Assembly: GCA_008933045.1 (NCBI GenBank)
Contig: WBXJ01000033.1
Coordinates: 1 to 16,920, forward strand
DNA: 16,920 nt
Reading direction: 5' to 3'
From: Verrucomicrobiota bacterium
GTDB taxonomy: Bacteria; Verrucomicrobiota; Verrucomicrobiia; Limisphaerales; SXQI01
A program made the position numbers and the translations under genes. Shown one piece after another: positions 13,706 to 16,920 of the stretch. Numbering within the stretch: the first letter of the stretch is position 1; the number at the start of each line of letters is the position of its first letter. The notes under the pieces were generated by a model that was not told the origin of the DNA, ran no database searches, and was given only the letters and a program-made list of their open reading frames with translations.

Positions 13706-16700
13706 GTGCACCTTAAGTTTCTAACAGGACCCGCAGGCAGTGGAAAATCGTTTCGATGCGTGGGGGAGGTGCAGCAGCGTTTGTTGGAGGCGAGTGACGA
13801 ATTACCGTTGGTGTTTCTCGTGCCGAAGCAGGCGACTTTTCAAGTTGAACGAGCCATTTTAGATCATCCCAAGCTCGGTGGTTTCACCCGTTTGCATGTC
13901 GTTTCCTTCGAGCGTCTCGCGCATTATATCTTCGAGCAATTAGGTCAACTGGAACCTGATCTCATCAGCGAGGAGGGCCGGATTATGGTGCTTCGGTCTC
14001 TCCTAACTCAACACCAACGACAGCTGATCATTTTTGGCCAAAGTTCGGCACGAAAAGGGTTCGCCGCTGAGCTCAGTAAAATGCTCCACGAACTGCAAAT
14101 TGCGAGGCTCTCTCCCGAGGACCTTCGTCGTGTGGCTTTGGGAGTTTCGGATCCGACGCTTCGTGAGAAACTGAACGATTTAGCATTGTTGCTTGACGCC
14201 TACTTACTTTGGCTCAAAGCACACAACTTGTCGGACGCGGATTGCCTCCTTGAGGAAGCAGCGGTGGCCCTGAGAACAAGCGATCGAAAACTGCGATTAG
14301 CTGGCCTCTGGATGGATGGGTTTGGAAGTTTGAACCCGCAGGAGCGAAGGCTACTAATTGCAATCGTCCCTTGCACGGAGGTCACAACGTTGGCGTTTTG
14401 TACGGAATCCGCTGATGATGGCGTTGTGGCAGCCAGTGTTTGGAATCAGGTAAACTTCACGAAGGAAAAGCTTAAAAGCGAACTTGGAGCCCTCGAATCA
14501 ATCGAGATCCACGAGCAAATGTTGGTGCGCCGGACGGCAATGGGCCGTTTTGATCGGAGCCCCGCGCTCGCTTACCTCGAAGCGGCATGGATAGAACGCA
14601 CCACTTTCAACGGCGATGTTGGGGATGAAATCGAAATAAACGATTGCCGCAACGCCGAGGAGGAAGTGGTCGCAGCAGCACGAGCGATTTTGAAGTATGT
14701 GCAAACAGGCGCACGCTATCGGGACATTGCCGTCCTCGCGCGCTCGTTAGAGCCGTGGCACGAGTTGGTGCAGCGGATTTTTAAGCGGTACGAGATTCCG
14801 TTCTTCATCGATCGTCGGGAGAACATTTCGCACCATCCACTCGCTAATGTCACTCGGAGTGCCTTGCGCGTCGTGAATTCGGGTTGGCGACATGCGGATA
14901 TTTTCAACTTCTTAAAGTCGGGTTTGGCACCATTAGAAGAGGACGACGTGGACTGGTTGGAAAACGAGTGCCTCGCTTACTGGGGGGATGATTCCGCTTG
15001 GAAGCAGGACTGGAAATTCCCTAGCCATTATAAAAACGAGGATGATAAAGCGCGGTTAATCGCTCTGCGGCGCAAGGTGAACGTTCCGTTGGAGCGATTC
15101 GAAATGGCCCTACTACTGACCAAAACAGCGAATGGCTTTGTGGCAGCAGTCCGTCGATTCTGGGAGGAGCTTGCGGTTGAAACGAAGCTGGAGAGTTGGA
15201 ATGATTCGGAGTCAAAAGCTCCCATTTCGGTGCACAAGACCGTCCACGCGGAGATGCAGGTACTGCTGGAAAATTTAGTGCGAGCTTTTGGTGACGAAAA
15301 ACGCGCCCCATCGGATTGGATCATGTTGCTCGAATCCGGTTTTGAAAACTTGAGTGTCGGTTTAATTCCTCAGGCATTAGATCAAGTTTTGGTAGGTGCG
15401 ATTGATCGCTCACGTAACCCTGATCTCAAGCTCACGCTGTTACTGGGTCTCAACGAGGGCCTATTTCCACGCACTGGATCCGACGGGGTGTTGCTCGGTG
15501 AGCAGGACATCGATCAACTCGAGGTGCTGGGGGTGTCGCTGGGGCGTTCTCGCAAATCACTGATGCAACGAGAGCAGTATCTTGCTTATATCGCGATGAC
15601 TCGATCTAGAGAACGCTTGATCGTCAGTCGGTCGCGAACTAATAGTGCCGGGGATCCCATCAACCCTTCGATCTTGATCACTCGGCTTCAACAATTATTT
15701 CCCAGCTTAAAAGAGAAGCCATTTCAACCAATCAATGAGAAAACGGCGGATGCGGCGTTACATCCCACAGAGTTGATCAACCTCTATGTAGGTGATGAAG
15801 AATTCAACTCATGGTTAATCAAGGAACGGCCCCTAGCACCACAGTGTCAAACCGATGAACAACTGACTCCTGAAATGGCCTCAATGGTTTATGGAGCACG
15901 GATCAAAACCTCAGTGAGCCGGTTTGAACAGTTTGCGATGTGTCCGTTCCGATTTTTTGTAAATTCAGGACTTCGTGCTAAAGAGCGGATCACCTACACG
16001 CTGGATCCACGCGAGAAGGGTTCCTTCCAGCACGCCGTGCTTCAGAAATTCCATGATCACGTCAAGAATTCGAACAAGGAATGGCGAGACTTAAAAACGG
16101 ATGAAGCGAGGGAGATTATAGGCCGAATCGCCGACGAACAAATGGAGGACTTTAGTGGTGGCTTAACCATGAAAAGTGCGCGAAACCAACTCGTCGGTGC
16201 TGCTTGTAAATCCAGCTTGCAGAATTTAGTTGAACAACTTGTGCGTTGGATGAGTTCGTACGAATTTGACCCCGTGGAGGCGGAGTTCAAGTTTAATCCG
16301 GAGCAACTATCGACGCTTTCTTACAAATTGACGAACCAGAAAGAGCTAATGTTTTCGGGAAGCGTTGACCGAATCGACTTGCATCGTACGCCGGATGGTC
16401 GCGACGCTTTTTTTGTCATCATTGACTACAAATCAAGCCAACGTAAGCCCTGCAGGTTGAAATTGAGCGAGGGAATTCAACAGCAACTACCAGCCTACTT
16501 AATCATGTTGCGTGATTTTCCAGAACCACAAAAACGCTTTGGAGTCGAAACACTCAAACCCGCGGGCATGTTTTACATCAGTCTCAGCGGTGCCGCTCAG
16601 TCGGCGGATCGATCGAAGGCTCGATCTGTTGAGGCTAGAAATAGATTCTTAACCAAAACCTATCAGCATCACGTAGTTTTCAGCCTTGAATACAAAGATT

Positions 16701-16920
16701 TCCTCGATAATCGAACGGGGGCATCCAAAGGCGAACAAATCAGCTATGAGTTCAAAAAAGACGGTGGCGCCAAACAGAAACCATTTGGTGCCTTAAGCCC
16801 CGAAGCATTTCATGATATGCTTCAAACGCTGGAGACTAAGTGGAAACAGATGGGCGAGGAGATTTATGCGGGGCGAGCGGCGATCCAGCCTTACAAAATC
16901 AAAAAGGAGACCGCTTGTGA
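13706..16920 (+). CDS. addB: AddB-type ATP-dependent helicase-nuclease subunit (3' end beyond window)
   Basis: 1,071 codons are visible; the gene continues past the edge. AddB pairs with AddA to resect double-strand breaks for RecA. The N-terminus has Walker A GPAGSGKS (8-15), as in AddB but not RecC. Helicase-like landmarks follow: RNAEEEV, IPFFIDRREN...HHPL, LLLGLNEGLFPR and YIAMTRSRERL. The C-terminal RecB-type nuclease shows MCPFRFF (C746), GSVDRID (D888), IDYKSS (D907, K909) and GIQQQLPAYL. C746 would be the first iron-sulfur ligand, and the window ends on C1071, at the position expected for the second; the remaining two cysteines should follow immediately. GTG 13706 is the only possible upstream start, since an in-frame TAA lies at 13697-13699; AAGGG precedes it closely. 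Homologues have about 1,150 residues, so little is missing. addA is expected downstream. Confidence 0.9.
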   Translation, partial: MHLKFLTGPAGSGKSFRCVGEVQQRLLEASDELPLVFLVPKQATFQVERAILDHPKLGGFTRLHVVSFERLAHYIFEQLGQLEPDLISEEGRIMVLRSLLTQHQRQLIIFGQSSARKGFAAELSKMLHELQIARLSPEDLRRVALGVSDPTLREKLNDLALLLDAYLLWLKAHNLSDADCLLEEAAVALRTSDRKLRLAGLWMDGFGSLNPQERRLLIAIVPCTEVTTLAFCTESADDGVVAASVWNQVNFTKEKLKSELGALESIEIHEQMLVRRTAMGRFDRSPALAYLEAAWIERTTFNGDVGDEIEINDCRNAEEEVVAAARAILKYVQTGARYRDIAVLARSLEPWHELVQRIFKRYEIPFFIDRRENISHHPLANVTRSALRVVNSGWRHADIFNFLKSGLAPLEEDDVDWLENECLAYWGDDSAWKQDWKFPSHYKNEDDKARLIALRRKVNVPLERFEMALLLTKTANGFVAAVRRFWEELAVETKLESWNDSESKAPISVHKTVHAEMQVLLENLVRAFGDEKRAPSDWIMLLESGFENLSVGLIPQALDQVLVGAIDRSRNPDLKLTLLLGLNEGLFPRTGSDGVLLGEQDIDQLEVLGVSLGRSRKSLMQREQYLAYIAMTRSRERLIVSRSRTNSAGDPINPSILITRLQQLFPSLKEKPFQPINEKTADAALHPTELINLYVGDEEFNSWLIKERPLAPQCQTDEQLTPEMASMVYGARIKTSVSRFEQFAMCPFRFFVNSGLRAKERITYTLDPREKGSFQHAVLQKFHDHVKNSNKEWRDLKTDEAREIIGRIADEQMEDFSGGLTMKSARNQLVGAACKSSLQNLVEQLVRWMSSYEFDPVEAEFKFNPEQLSTLSYKLTNQKELMFSGSVDRIDLHRTPDGRDAFFVIIDYKSSQRKPCRLKLSEGIQQQLPAYLIMLRDFPEPQKRFGVETLKPAGMFYISLSGAAQSADRSKARSVEARNRFLTKTYQHHVVFSLEYKDFLDNRTGASKGEQISYEFKKDGGAKQKPFGALSPEAFHDMLQTLETKWKQMGEEIYAGRAAIQPYKIKKETAC

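Noticed and set aside
14200..15324. Minus-strand frames of 60-100 codons within addB
   Set aside because: The plus-strand frame is continuous with AddB motifs throughout; the minus frames show no domain features.
1..16920. CRISPR array, tRNA/rRNA genes, transposases, phage genes or a dedicated defence island
   Set aside because: No regularly spaced repeats, cloverleaf sequences, transposase motifs or known defence cassette were seen; AddB and SNF2 alone do not make one.

Overview
The window (16,920 bp, moderate GC) looks like chromosomal DNA of a PVC-superphylum bacterium, most likely Verrucomicrobiota. The main evidence is the adjacent pair of a secreted planctomycete-type cytochrome/DUF1549/DUF1553 protein and a Tat-exported DUF1501 protein, a signature of Planctomycetota and Verrucomicrobiota. 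Mostly weak Shine-Dalgarno sites and a gram-negative-style Hsp15-like S4 protein fit this. The phylum is an inference, not a measurement.

Left part (1-4534). A secreted protein of unknown function runs off the left edge on the minus strand. Opposite it lies a small membrane fatty-acid-hydroxylase-superfamily enzyme with a good sigma70-like promoter. Next comes a three-gene ribose-type ABC importer: periplasmic binding protein, double ATPase and permease, with the last two genes overlapping. The binding protein keeps the fold's key residues but has lost three of the contacts known for ribose, so the ligand is probably not ribose. No regulator or catabolic gene accompanies it inside the window.

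Middle (4581-9560, minus strand). A two-gene operon encodes the large PSD1/DUF1549/DUF1553 protein, which has two CXXCH motifs and an inserted discoidin-like carbohydrate-binding domain, followed after 15 bp by the DUF1501 protein. Both are predicted to be exported and to work together outside the cytoplasm. Their substrate is unknown.

Right part (9827-16920, plus strand apart from one RNA). A SNF2-family DNA translocase, a small S4-domain RNA-binding protein of the Hsp15 family, and the start of an AddB-type helicase-nuclease form a nucleic-acid-maintenance block. Between the S4 gene and addB, on the minus strand, I recognise a small bacterial SRP RNA gene. Its helix 8 GGAA loop, symmetric internal loop and closing stem are all visible, and a reasonable promoter sits at the right distance. 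It ends exactly at the stop codon of the S4 gene.

I see no CRISPR array, tRNA, rRNA, transposase, prophage or integration site. Nothing here clearly forms a new defence or mobile system. The points most worth following are the SRP RNA, the carbohydrate-binding insertion in the PSD1 protein, the altered pocket of the importer's binding protein, and an out-of-frame coding-like segment just upstream of the SNF2 gene.
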